Source: an uncultured Lachnospiraceae bacterium
Lineage (GTDB): Bacteria; Bacillota; Clostridia; Lachnospirales; Lachnospiraceae
Direction: 5' to 3'
DNA: 64,000 nucleotides
Assembly: GCA_910579735.1 (NCBI GenBank)
Contig: CAJTUZ010000011.1
Location: 49,975-113,974, forward strand
The notes beneath the pieces are model-generated. The model saw only the letters and a list, made by a program, of their open reading frames with translations, made no database searches and was not told the DNA's origin. The position numbers and the translations under genes are program-made. Shown here piece by piece: positions 16,378 to 24,596 of this stretch (positions within the stretch are counted from its first letter, which is position 1; each line of letters begins with the position of its first letter).

Positions 16378-17637
16378 CTAACCATTAAAAGACTGAAATC
16401 TCTCGCTGATCAGAGCATACTGTTCCTTTATCTTTAAATACAGGCCAATGGTATTTTCCTTTTCTTTCTCAAATTCCTCAATGACCTTATCATAGTTTCG
16501 CATCAAAGCGTCTACCGCCGATTTATTGATCTTGTTGTTTTCGGCATCTTCAGTCATGATCTTCTTGATCAGATCGCTGCTGAAGGAGTCCTTGTAACTG
16601 CGTTTGCCATATAGGGCGCTCAGAATATCGGCCACCGCTACAATCTGCTGGGGCAGCGTAAGCTGATCTCCCGTCAGTCCCTTATGATATCCGCCTCCAT
16701 CCAATTTCTCATGATGTCTGACCGCAATCTGCAGCACATCATCATCCACAACGCCTTCCAGAATCATTTCCGTGATCCGGACATGCGCTTTCATCACTTT
16801 CATCTCTTCATCGGAAAGTCTTCCCGTAGATTCCAGTATATTGAGCGGAATCGCAATCTTTCCCAGATCATGCAGAAGCGCGCCGTAATACAGATCGCGT
16901 AAATCTTTTCCGCCAAGACGCATCAGTCTTCCGATCTGCTGTCCGAAATTGACCGTCGCAAGCGTATGTACCACCGTATGTTCGCTTCTAAAATCAATGG
17001 TATAAACAAGCATCTCCAGAAATCCTTTCTTATACTGCTCGGAGAACGCTCTTTTGGCAAGAAGCTCTGCCAGTTCTTCTTTGTATGTACCGTTTACCAG
17101 ATTAGCGGTTATTCCAAATCTTGCCTCCGCACGGTGAAAAAGATCGAGAGCTGCGCCGGAGAATTTAACATCTCTGTATCTGTTGAAAAAATCTTTATCC
17201 AGTTTTTCCTCTTTCAGATGCAGAAAGGTATCCATTTTATCAGCCAGATTCAGGCATTCGATAATATGTTTATATCTGCTCTGCAACACCCCATAACGGC
17301 AGTAATCCAAATGATGGTATAAAACAATCTCCGCTTTATCATCCATCGGAGAAAGATATTTCAGAAAAAGAAAACCGTATATCGAGTGAGGCCAAAGATT
17401 CTGTGTCTCAAAATCAGAAACATTTTTTACATTGTCTTCTTTATATAACCCAATATCATGCAAAATACCAAGCATCGTATAATCTACAAGTTCCTGCTCC
17501 GTATACTGCTGTTCACATTCTAACATCTTATACAAAATATACCCTGTGATTTCTCCGTGATTCATGATTTTGGAGTTGATGATACTCAATGTCTTTCTGA
17601 TGATCTCATAAACGTCTTTACTGCTGATAACGCTCAT
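16378..17637 (-). CDS. Double-HD domain protein, HD-GYP related with degenerate GYP
   Basis: A 419-residue soluble protein with two HD-type modules. The first has ILHDIG (His60-Asp61) and HHLDYCRYG near 108-116. The second has LLHDLGK (His256-Asp257) and HHEKLDGGGYHKGL, where the canonical GYP is GYH (316-318). HD-GYP proteins hydrolyse cyclic di-GMP. The metal-ligand HD and HHE residues of the second module are kept, so catalysis is possible but the substrate is uncertain. The ATG at 17637 has AGGGAAG upstream. No partner gene is evident. Confidence 0.75.
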   Translation of the reverse strand: MSVISSKDVYEIIRKTLSIINSKIMNHGEITGYILYKMLECEQQYTEQELVDYTMLGILHDIGLYKEDNVKNVSDFETQNLWPHSIYGFLFLKYLSPMDDKAEIVLYHHLDYCRYGVLQSRYKHIIECLNLADKMDTFLHLKEEKLDKDFFNRYRDVKFSGAALDLFHRAEARFGITANLVNGTYKEELAELLAKRAFSEQYKKGFLEMLVYTIDFRSEHTVVHTLATVNFGQQIGRLMRLGGKDLRDLYYGALLHDLGKIAIPLNILESTGRLSDEEMKVMKAHVRITEMILEGVVDDDVLQIAVRHHEKLDGGGYHKGLTGDQLTLPQQIVAVADILSALYGKRSYKDSFSSDLIKKIMTEDAENNKINKSAVDALMRNYDKVIEEFEKEKENTIGLYLKIKEQYALISERFQSFNG

Positions 17638-17793
17638 TTTTCGTTTCTTCCCTTTCTGTATTATGCTGCATGTATTCCCTTCTGATGTCCCTTTACACAG
17701 ATATATTTTCTTACATTTACCCCTTGTCCCTTATTATAATCTATAACCGGAATTTTTGCATCACAATTTTATCTTTTACCGTAAAAATACAAC

Positions 17794-17830
17794 AAAAATC
17801 CCGCAGACAGCCTTCACTGTCCGCAGGATC
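17794..17830 (-). terminator. Intrinsic terminator of the ECF/soluble-protein unit
   Basis: On the minus strand GATCCTGCGGACAG pairs with CTGTCTGCGGGATT through G-U pairs, with a GC-rich stem and five U. It ends the unit sigma factor / 281-aa protein / 413-aa protein. Confidence 0.85.
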
Positions 17831-17858
17831 TCATCTCTTTATCCTTTCTGAATTCCCG

Positions 17859-19100
17859 CTATTTTTTCTCTTTCTGGGCGGAAACCTCTGCCTGCATGCC
17901 TTTCTCTGCCCCCTGCTCTGCCGTCTCCTGCATGCCCTGTCCGTTCTCTCCAAAAAGCACGTCTCCCAGACTTTCTACTGCTGCCTCTCCTTCCGCGCTG
18001 TTCTCCTGTGTACTGTCAACCAGATCAATACCTGACGTTTCATCGTCGATCTGCTGTTTCATCTGCTGTATTTTCGCATCTTCCGCGATCGCGCGCAGGA
18101 TCAGATTCACGTCTTCAGGAGAAAACATGCCGATTGCCGCGGCCAGATCACCCAGATTGGCTCTGTTTACAATCAGACAGCCGCCGCCTGAGAGACCAAT
18201 GCGGATACAATTATTCATATTGCTCGTATCACCGAGACATATCGCTCTGCGTTCTTCATCACATACGAAGATCACACCCTTATAATCAATAATGCCGTCC
18301 TTGGCCAGATAAGAATAAGGTACGCCGCCCTGCGCTTTCTCCCGTTCCTCAGCCAGCGCCTGCGCCGCCGAAGAGCCGAAATCCGTCATGCTGAGCGTCA
18401 TACTGCGCCAGTCTTTACGCTGGAATATGAAATCCTGCGCGCTATGTGCGCTCGCATCTCCGTACTGACTGTTTTTCGCACGATACATCAGATCCTGATA
18501 GCTGCCCATAAACTTGTCATTTCCCGATGTCCCCTGTTCGTCCAAGTGTGTCAGAAATGCAAGCATCTCAAGCTCGGTAGCATTCTCCGGGTCGATCTCA
18601 TTTACCTTCACATTTACAACGATCTCTGTTCCCGACTCATTTACAACCTTTACCTCTACGATCGGATCTTCCTCTGTGGAATGATCGGCATACCGTGCAC
18701 TGAACTTCGTTCCGTCCTCAAAACTGCCAAAGCCGATCAGACCGGACGTCAGGGACGCCTCTTCTATGCGAAAATCCGAATCCTTCATTGTTCTTTTAAA
18801 ATCCTGTTCGGTATTTCCGCCCGCTTCCGCCTGTTTCCCGACATTTTCGGATTTTGGATTTCCTCTTTCCACAAGATACGCATTATATGCCTGAACGTTT
18901 TCACCGGAACTTTTACCGGGGTCTGCTTTTATATAATCCAAAGGCTGTTCCGTAAAAGCAGGCGCGACCCCCTGCATCGCCATCTCTTCCCCGTATGTAA
19001 ATTCTTCATTCATTCCCTGTGTCTTCCCGCCGCTTCCTAAAACACTCTGCTGCGGGTAAGAAACTGTCCGGTTTTTGTACCCGATTTCTGCTACTGACAT
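17859..19100 (-). CDS. Uncharacterised soluble protein (413 aa)
   Basis: I do not recognise this protein. It has no signal peptide or membrane helix. The N-terminal ~100 residues are low-complexity and rich in Gly, Ser, Asn and Gln. A folded middle part contains YKGVIFVCDEERRAICLG and GGCLIVNRANLGDL, and the C-terminus is an acidic Gln/Glu-rich tail. It starts behind GGGGGATC, 13 bases after the 281-aa gene, so the two are co-transcribed, probably with the ECF sigma gene upstream. The disordered N-terminus without a Sec signal recalls flagellar or other non-Sec export substrates, but that is only a resemblance. Confidence 0.7.
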   Translation of the reverse strand: MSVAEIGYKNRTVSYPQQSVLGSGGKTQGMNEEFTYGEEMAMQGVAPAFTEQPLDYIKADPGKSSGENVQAYNAYLVERGNPKSENVGKQAEAGGNTEQDFKRTMKDSDFRIEEASLTSGLIGFGSFEDGTKFSARYADHSTEEDPIVEVKVVNESGTEIVVNVKVNEIDPENATELEMLAFLTHLDEQGTSGNDKFMGSYQDLMYRAKNSQYGDASAHSAQDFIFQRKDWRSMTLSMTDFGSSAAQALAEEREKAQGGVPYSYLAKDGIIDYKGVIFVCDEERRAICLGDTSNMNNCIRIGLSGGGCLIVNRANLGDLAAAIGMFSPEDVNLILRAIAEDAKIQQMKQQIDDETSGIDLVDSTQENSAEGEAAVESLGDVLFGENGQGMQETAEQGAEKGMQAEVSAQKEKK

Positions 19101-19113
19101 TGTCTGATCCCCC

Positions 19114-19959
19114 TTATATTGTACTCATATCCTTAAAAAGTGAACTGAGCAGTTCTTCTTCGATCTTCTCATTTTCCGCATCGCGCAGATCAGTCTGCGC
19201 TGCCAGCGTCTCCTGTGAAAATTCCTCTTTTGCCTGCTGCTCTTTTAACTTTTCAATGCGTTCTCTTAACTCCTCTTTGACGGTATCGATTTCGTTGTCG
19301 ATGCCTTCGAGCAGTTTATCCCATTCCGCTACGGAAAACTCCGTATTACCGATCATATATTTGGGCGGGCCGTTTTTGATGCGGTCTTCGATAAACTCGT
19401 AAAAGGAAAGCAGCGCTTCCGCCATAGTCGTTATCTGTTCCCCGTCCGCATCCTGCGTATCGGAAATCTTTTTCTCCCATGCCTCCATGGCCGCACGGCC
19501 GACCGGATCGACCGTTTCTTTATTCAGCTTATCAATATCCACCTCATAACCGGTCAGTGTTCCGTCTTCCTGCCTGCGCTCAATATAGACTTTCCGGTTT
19601 TCCAGATCGACCTGTGCCATCAGCGTATATCCCTGAACGGCATAAGCCTTCACGTAATCGCTTTCCTGATAGGAAATACGACGCACATCGTCTGTTTTTA
19701 CTATGGCGTCCGATCCTGCTTTTTCGCTCTTTCTGACGCCTGACGCCCCGTTTCCCGCCGACACGCCGCAGTAGGAATAAGCCGCCGTTACCGTCACGCC
19801 TTTTGCCTTAACGGAATTGTCTTTTTTCTGCTGTGCTTCTGCCTTTTCATTTATGTTTTCGGACAGACTCTCATAAAAACCGCCGCCGTTTTTGGGATTT
19901 GCCTTGTTTGTGCCTGCCGTTTCATAATAATTCTGTTTGCCGATTCCGTTAACGTTCAT
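19114..19959 (-). CDS. Uncharacterised soluble protein (281 aa), DUF6033-like
   Basis: It begins MNVNGIGKQNYYETAGT, has a disordered N-terminal third, a central module with VDLENRKVYIERRQEDGTLTG, and a C-terminal coiled-coil-like Glu/Lys-rich helix (about 215-275). There is no signal peptide or membrane segment. The shape resembles uncharacterised Clostridia proteins that I recall as DUF6033, which I cannot confirm here. It has a strong GGAGG and begins 23 bases after the ECF sigma stop, suggesting one unit. Its function is unknown. Confidence 0.7.
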   Translation of the reverse strand: MNVNGIGKQNYYETAGTNKANPKNGGGFYESLSENINEKAEAQQKKDNSVKAKGVTVTAAYSYCGVSAGNGASGVRKSEKAGSDAIVKTDDVRRISYQESDYVKAYAVQGYTLMAQVDLENRKVYIERRQEDGTLTGYEVDIDKLNKETVDPVGRAAMEAWEKKISDTQDADGEQITTMAEALLSFYEFIEDRIKNGPPKYMIGNTEFSVAEWDKLLEGIDNEIDTVKEELRERIEKLKEQQAKEEFSQETLAAQTDLRDAENEKIEEELLSSLFKDMSTI

Positions 19960-19982
19960 ATTAATCCTCCATCCATGTTCCG

Positions 19983-20465
19983 TTAATCAATTTCCAAGCG
20001 CTTTTTTAAGGCTTCCCTGCCGCGCTTTAAATTCGTTTTCACCGTATTCTCCGGTATGTTCAAAAGCTGTGCAAGCTCTTTTATGGAATATCCTTCGTAA
20101 TAAAAGAAGTAAAGGCAGTCCCGGTATTTCTCCGGCAGTTCCATAACCGCCCACAGCGTGTCGTCTTCTTTCATATAAGAGAGACGAAAATGGTCTTTCT
20201 CCGCTTCCGGTATCTTCTCGATACTGACTGTTGTACTATGCCATTTGCTTTTCAGGATATCCTTACAAAGATTGACCGTTGTTCGGATAAACCATGCCTT
20301 CTCATGCTCCGCATCTTCAAACTGCGGTTCGTATCTGAGAAGTCTTACAAACACTTCCTGCGCCGCATCTTCCGCATCCGCATGACTTTTCATCTGCATG
20401 AAGGCCACCCGGTACACAAGAGAATACTGATCTTTAAAATATGTCTCAAATACTTGTTTTGTCAT
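19983..20465 (-). CDS. ECF-type RNA polymerase sigma factor
   Basis: 160 residues with region 2 (ADAEDAAQEVFVRLLRYEPQF) and region 4 (YSIKELAQLLNIPENTVKTNL). The ribosome binding site is weak (GAAGAAG). Unlike the ECF gene at 21849-22337, it is followed by two soluble proteins of unknown function instead of a membrane anti-sigma factor. A 108-base gap separates it from the DUF4179 gene upstream. Confidence 0.88.
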   Translation of the reverse strand: MTKQVFETYFKDQYSLVYRVAFMQMKSHADAEDAAQEVFVRLLRYEPQFEDAEHEKAWFIRTTVNLCKDILKSKWHSTTVSIEKIPEAEKDHFRLSYMKEDDTLWAVMELPEKYRDCLYFFYYEGYSIKELAQLLNIPENTVKTNLKRGREALKKRLEID

Positions 20466-20573
20466 ATTCTTCTTCGCGTGCCGTCTGAAAAAATCTCCGT
20501 ACGGCGTTCCCGTCTGTCCCCCTCATCAATAATACGAATCAAACCGGCAAAAAGTTTCAGGCAGAAAAAATTT

Positions 20574-21836
20574 TTATTCCTCCGTATCCGCAATGATCTT
20601 CATAAAAGCATATTCCCCGGCAATCTCCTGATAGGTTTTCTGATTCTGCGGATTCTCATATTCTATCCGGCTTTCCTCGACTTTTTCAAACTCACAGATA
20701 TAGAAAGTAATCGTCGAAACATCATGTCCTGCAACGGCAAAAACATTCCCGCTATCCGTCCCCCTGATCTCTTCTCCATCCGCATCAAAAGCCAGGATCC
20801 AGGTAACGATCCCCTGATCATCTGCAGGCAGGATATCCTTTACCGTCATCTCCACCGGAGAAAGCTCGATGCTTTCGATGCCGAACCCCTCTTCGTTTAC
20901 CTGATTCAGTGAGATCAAACGACCGGCATCTGCAGACTGCGTAACGGGTATCTCAAACAGCCAGTTTCCCTCGCAGTACCAGTGTTTGTACGGATTCGGA
21001 TATACCCTTTTTTCTTCCGGCGTCATGTCATCCGGATACACAGGATTCTCCAATGTGCCTATGATCTGTTTCACCTCTAATGTCATATCGAATGAAGCGG
21101 GCATATCATAATAATCAGCCCACTCTTCCAGCGTAAATTCAGGATATTCTTCTCCTTTTTCATCCGCCTCGGCCACTGCTGCATCATATCTTCCGTAATC
21201 TATGATAAGTTCTGAATAATCGATCCGCAGTACACCGATAAACGTATGCGCATCTTCAAATTTTCCTTCAATTCTTCTTCTTGTGACGATCGGTTCCGGA
21301 CGGAACGAATATGTTTCCTGCGTTCTTACCTCCAGAAATTGTGCGCCGGATTCTATCATTGTCACAAGCTCGGGAAATTCTTCGGCATTTTCGATCCGAA
21401 TACCGATATAAACAGCCTGATTGGATGCATACTCTTCCGTTAAAGTAACTTTGATACCGCTATCCGCCTTCTGATACTGCGGCGCCGTGTCCGTTTCATA
21501 TAAATGTTCCGTATTTTCGACAGGAATATCACCATACGTAAATACGTCGGCCACTTTTTGAAAAAGCTCTCCCAGTATCGGTATTTCTTTGGCGAGAACC
21601 GGATTCATGACACATATAACACATGTCAGAAATAACACGGCTGCCGCAGAAACGATCCCGGTAAAAATCCTCTTTCTTTTTCTTTTCTTTTTATATTTTA
21701 TCACACCGGCTTTTTTCCTGCCAGCCTGTCTGATCATCGCATATGCTTCCTTTGTTTTGGCATCGATGACAGCACTTTTCGATAATGTTGTTCCCAAAAT
21801 ATTCTGTAATGTCTCGTCTGAAATATTCTGCATCAT
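20574..21836 (-). CDS. DUF4179 domain protein, probable membrane anti-sigma factor
   Basis: A 420-residue bitopic membrane protein: a cytoplasmic N-terminus of ~55 residues with a Lys/Arg-rich stretch, one helix (IFTGIVSAAAVLFLTCVICV) and a ~340-residue extracytoplasmic part. The segment just after the helix (VLAKEIPILGELFQKVADVF) is the DUF4179 hallmark as I know it. It starts 12 bases after the ECF sigma gene, the usual arrangement of a sigma factor with its membrane-bound anti-sigma factor. The signal sensed outside is unknown. Confidence 0.8.
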   Translation of the reverse strand: MMQNISDETLQNILGTTLSKSAVIDAKTKEAYAMIRQAGRKKAGVIKYKKKRKRKRIFTGIVSAAAVLFLTCVICVMNPVLAKEIPILGELFQKVADVFTYGDIPVENTEHLYETDTAPQYQKADSGIKVTLTEEYASNQAVYIGIRIENAEEFPELVTMIESGAQFLEVRTQETYSFRPEPIVTRRRIEGKFEDAHTFIGVLRIDYSELIIDYGRYDAAVAEADEKGEEYPEFTLEEWADYYDMPASFDMTLEVKQIIGTLENPVYPDDMTPEEKRVYPNPYKHWYCEGNWLFEIPVTQSADAGRLISLNQVNEEGFGIESIELSPVEMTVKDILPADDQGIVTWILAFDADGEEIRGTDSGNVFAVAGHDVSTITFYICEFEKVEESRIEYENPQNQKTYQEIAGEYAFMKIIADTEE

Positions 21837-21848
21837 ATCCGCTTCCTC

Positions 21849-22337
21849 CTATCCCTGCTGCATCTGAGCACGAAGATATTCTTTCCCTCTGTGCAGTCTG
21901 CTCTTTACGGTGTTTTCCTTCATATGCAGGACATCCGCTATCTCTTTTGTCGTAAACTGCTCACCGTAATACAATTGGAAAATGACTCTGTTATCTTCCG
22001 GCAGACCAAGCAGTAACTCCTTAAACTCGATATCCGCATCAGCAGGCACGGCAAGACAGCTTTCTTCCAGCGCTGCCTTTTTCTTATTTACCCGCCAGAT
22101 TTTGGTGCAGTTATTGATCAGGATCCTGACTAACCACGTCTTAAAATACTCCTCCTTTTTTAAACTGCCGATATGTTCGTAAGCTGCCAGGATCGTATCC
22201 TGTATTGCGTCGGCAACATCCTCGTCATTGCCAAGATACCCGAAGGCGACCCTTCTAAGCGTCATTTTCATCTCTTCCATCAAAGAAATGAATGCTTCGG
22301 CATCTCCGCGCTTTGCCTTTCGTATTAACGTATCCAT
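21849..22337 (-). CDS. ECF-type RNA polymerase sigma factor
   Basis: About 162 residues beginning MDTLIRKAKRGDAEAF, with region 2 (NDEDVADAIQDTILAAYEHI) and region 4 (FTTKEIADVLHMKENTVKSRL). I use the ATG at 22337, behind GGAGGACAGGG. The longer frame to 22394 has no ribosome binding site, and its ATG lies inside a 16-bp palindrome. It is paired with the DUF4179 anti-sigma-like gene. Confidence 0.88.
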   Translation of the reverse strand: MDTLIRKAKRGDAEAFISLMEEMKMTLRRVAFGYLGNDEDVADAIQDTILAAYEHIGSLKKEEYFKTWLVRILINNCTKIWRVNKKKAALEESCLAVPADADIEFKELLLGLPEDNRVIFQLYYGEQFTTKEIADVLHMKENTVKSRLHRGKEYLRAQMQQG

Positions 22338-22378
22338 CCCTGTCCTCCAAAAATATTTGTTTATACAGCTGCATTTGT

Positions 22379-22394
22379 ATGGAAGCGCTTCCAT
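22379..22394. promoter_or_regulatory. Palindromic operator, cre-like
   Basis: ATGGAAGCGCTTCCAT is a perfect 16-bp palindrome with the central CG and flanking TG/CA of LacI-family operators. It resembles the CcpA catabolite-responsive element. It lies 42 bases upstream of the ECF sigma start codon and could place that unit under carbon control. No clear -35/-10 pair was found beside it. Confidence 0.5.
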
Positions 22395-22489
22395 TTACGA
22401 ACATTAGATAAGGTTTTCGGGGTTTTGGTTGCATGAATATTTCAAAATATAGGAATGCCGCGCCAAACGGGACATTCTTATGTTAAGCC

Positions 22490-22532
22490 AAAAATGCCGG
22501 CTCAAGTCAACCCGCGGCTTGTCCGGCATTTT
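22490..22532 (-). terminator. Intrinsic terminator of gdhA
   Basis: AAAATGCCGG (22491-22500) pairs with CCGGCATTTT (22523-22532), with an inner CAAG/CTTG helix, and the minus strand ends in a U-run. Confidence 0.85.
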
Positions 22533-22566
22533 CTGTTTCTCACAAAATTATATGCAGTTTCATAAC

Positions 22567-23913
22567 TTAAACGATACCCTGCGCTTTCATCGCCTCCGCT
22601 ACTTTCAGGAAACCTGCGATATTGGCGCCGGCAACATAGTTGCCTTCCATGCCGTATTTCTTAGAGGCCTCATCCAGACTGTGGAAAATATTCACCATAA
22701 TACCCTGCAGTTTGGAGTCCACCTCTTCGAATGTCCAGGAAAGTCTTTCGGAATTCTGGCTCATCTCAAGAGCGGATGTTGCAACGCCGCCCGCATTGGA
22801 AGCCTTTCCGGGGCAGAACAGTACGCCGTTTTTCTGTAAGTATTCCGTAGCGTCTAATGTAGTAGGCATGTTAGCGCCCTCTGCTACTGCGAAACATCCG
22901 TTCGCAACAAGTGCTTTTGCATCTTCAAGATCCAGTTCGTTCTGTGTCGCACAAGGAAGCGCAACGTCACATTTCACGGTCCATACGCCATGCTCTCCGG
23001 CTTTCTTCTCATGATATTCTGCGTTCGGTCTTGCCGCAGCGTACTCGGTCAGACGGGCACGTTTTACCTCTTTTACTTCTTTTAATAATGCAACATCGAT
23101 TCCGTCCGGATCATATACCCAGCCTGTAGAATCAGAGCAGGTAACCGGTTTCGCGCCAAGCTGCTGCGCTTTCTGGATTGCATAGATGGCAACGTTGCCT
23201 GCACCGGATACGGCAATCGTCTTGCCTGCGATATCTTTTCCGTTGCATTTTAACATTTCCGCCGTCAGATATAACAGACCGTATCCTGTCGCTTCCGTTC
23301 TTGCAAGGGAACCGCCGTATGTCAGTCCTTTTCCCGTCAGAACGCCTTCGTAAAGGTTGCGGATCTTCTTATACTGTCCGAACATAAAACCGATCTCACG
23401 TCCGCCTACGCCGATATCGCCCGCCGGTACATCGGTGTCCGCACCGATATGTCTGCAAAGTTCCGTCATAAAGCTCTGGCAGAATGCCATAACTTCTCTG
23501 TCTGATTTCCCCTTCGGATCAAAATCGGAACCGCCTTTGCCGCCGCCGATCGGCAGTCCTGTCAGGGAATTTTTAAATATCTGCTCAAATCCCAGGAATT
23601 TAATGATACCAAGATTTACGGAAGGATGGAATCTTAAACCTCCCTTGTAGGGTCCGATCGCACTGTTAAACTGCACGCGGAAACCGTTGTTTACCTGAAC
23701 CTGTCCTTTATCGTCTACCCACGGAACGCGGAACTGAATGATTCTTTCGGGAACCGTTAATCTTTCCAGTAAAGCATCTTTTCTGTATGCTTCCTCATCA
23801 GCTTCAATAACTACCCGCAGAGACTCCAATACTTCTTTTACTGCCTGATGGAATTCCGGCTGTGCGGGATTTTTGGATACCACCAGTTCATATACCTCAT
23901 CAACGTATGACAT
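22567..23913 (-). CDS. gdhA: NADP-type glutamate dehydrogenase
   Basis: A 448-residue hexameric-type enzyme that makes glutamate from 2-oxoglutarate, ammonium and NAD(P)H in the cytoplasm. The catalytic region GGLRFHPSV, the segment PIGGGKGGSDFDPKGKSD and PAGDIGVGGREIGFMFGQY are intact, as is the Rossmann motif AVSGAGNVAIYA. The ATG follows AAAGGAGG. It is a single-gene unit with its own terminator. The length matches the bacterial NADP-linked form. Confidence 0.95.
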   Translation of the reverse strand: MSYVDEVYELVVSKNPAQPEFHQAVKEVLESLRVVIEADEEAYRKDALLERLTVPERIIQFRVPWVDDKGQVQVNNGFRVQFNSAIGPYKGGLRFHPSVNLGIIKFLGFEQIFKNSLTGLPIGGGKGGSDFDPKGKSDREVMAFCQSFMTELCRHIGADTDVPAGDIGVGGREIGFMFGQYKKIRNLYEGVLTGKGLTYGGSLARTEATGYGLLYLTAEMLKCNGKDIAGKTIAVSGAGNVAIYAIQKAQQLGAKPVTCSDSTGWVYDPDGIDVALLKEVKEVKRARLTEYAAARPNAEYHEKKAGEHGVWTVKCDVALPCATQNELDLEDAKALVANGCFAVAEGANMPTTLDATEYLQKNGVLFCPGKASNAGGVATSALEMSQNSERLSWTFEEVDSKLQGIMVNIFHSLDEASKKYGMEGNYVAGANIAGFLKVAEAMKAQGIV

Positions 23914-24006
23914 TTTCTTATCCTCCTTTGGTTAATATATGCCAGATATTAACAATACATCCTGTTACATTATAGTATGTGATGGAAAAATTCACAAGAC
24001 TGTTTT

Positions 24007-24438
24007 TCATAAATATTCTTTCATTTGTTCGATGCTCTTTGTTTCAAAATCCATAAATTCCTGTGCCAGTTCCACGGCGCGGTCCTGCGCTAACGTATTA
24101 TGTTTAACGGTTTTATAAACATTTGTGAAACCTCTGTTACTTCCCTGTATCATCATTTCCGCCATGTGGCTCGTACTGATATCGAGCAGCGTATTCATAT
24201 GGATACTGCCCTTTAACATCATATCCGTGATCTGATTTCCTCTGTAAGTCCCGCTTTGCTGTTCTATGAGCTGTTCTACCGCATCATTGTGGATTCTGGC
24301 ATATCCGATCGATTGTCTGGAAAGCTTCATGGTAAATTCATCGTCCGTTGTTTTATCCAGAAGCGTATCGATAGCCGTCATCGCCATCTGCGTATTTTTC
24401 TGGATCTCCTTTAAAATCATAATATCATCCTGTCTCAT
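24007..24438 (-). CDS. Uncharacterised all-helical protein (143 aa)
   Basis: A Met- and Gln-rich helical protein with segments such as EIQKNTQMAMTAIDTLL and GYARIHNDAVEQLIEQQ. It looks like a four-helix bundle, perhaps ferritin-like, but has no clear di-iron motif. The ATG at 24438 follows GGAGG. The in-frame extension to 24546 would run through the terminator 24503-24535 and is rejected. The family is not recognised. Confidence 0.65.
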   Translation of the reverse strand: MRQDDIMILKEIQKNTQMAMTAIDTLLDKTTDDEFTMKLSRQSIGYARIHNDAVEQLIEQQSGTYRGNQITDMMLKGSIHMNTLLDISTSHMAEMMIQGSNRGFTNVYKTVKHNTLAQDRAVELAQEFMDFETKSIEQMKEYL

Positions 24439-24502
24439 ATCTGCCTCCAATGCCTGTAATTTTAAAGCTGAAAATGCAGCCTGCGCACTTTTAATACCAT
24501 AC

Positions 24503-24535
24503 AAAAAGAGTATAGAGATTGACCCTATACTCTTT
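24503..24535 (-). terminator. Intrinsic terminator of the SH3b protein gene
   Basis: AAAGAGTATAG (24505-24515) pairs with CTATACTCTTT (24525-24535) around a nine-base loop, followed by five U on the minus strand. Confidence 0.8.
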
Positions 24536-24596
24536 ACTATTACCATATTTTATCTTACTTAATCTATATGATGCTCATAAGTCCTTTGCAGAGATT

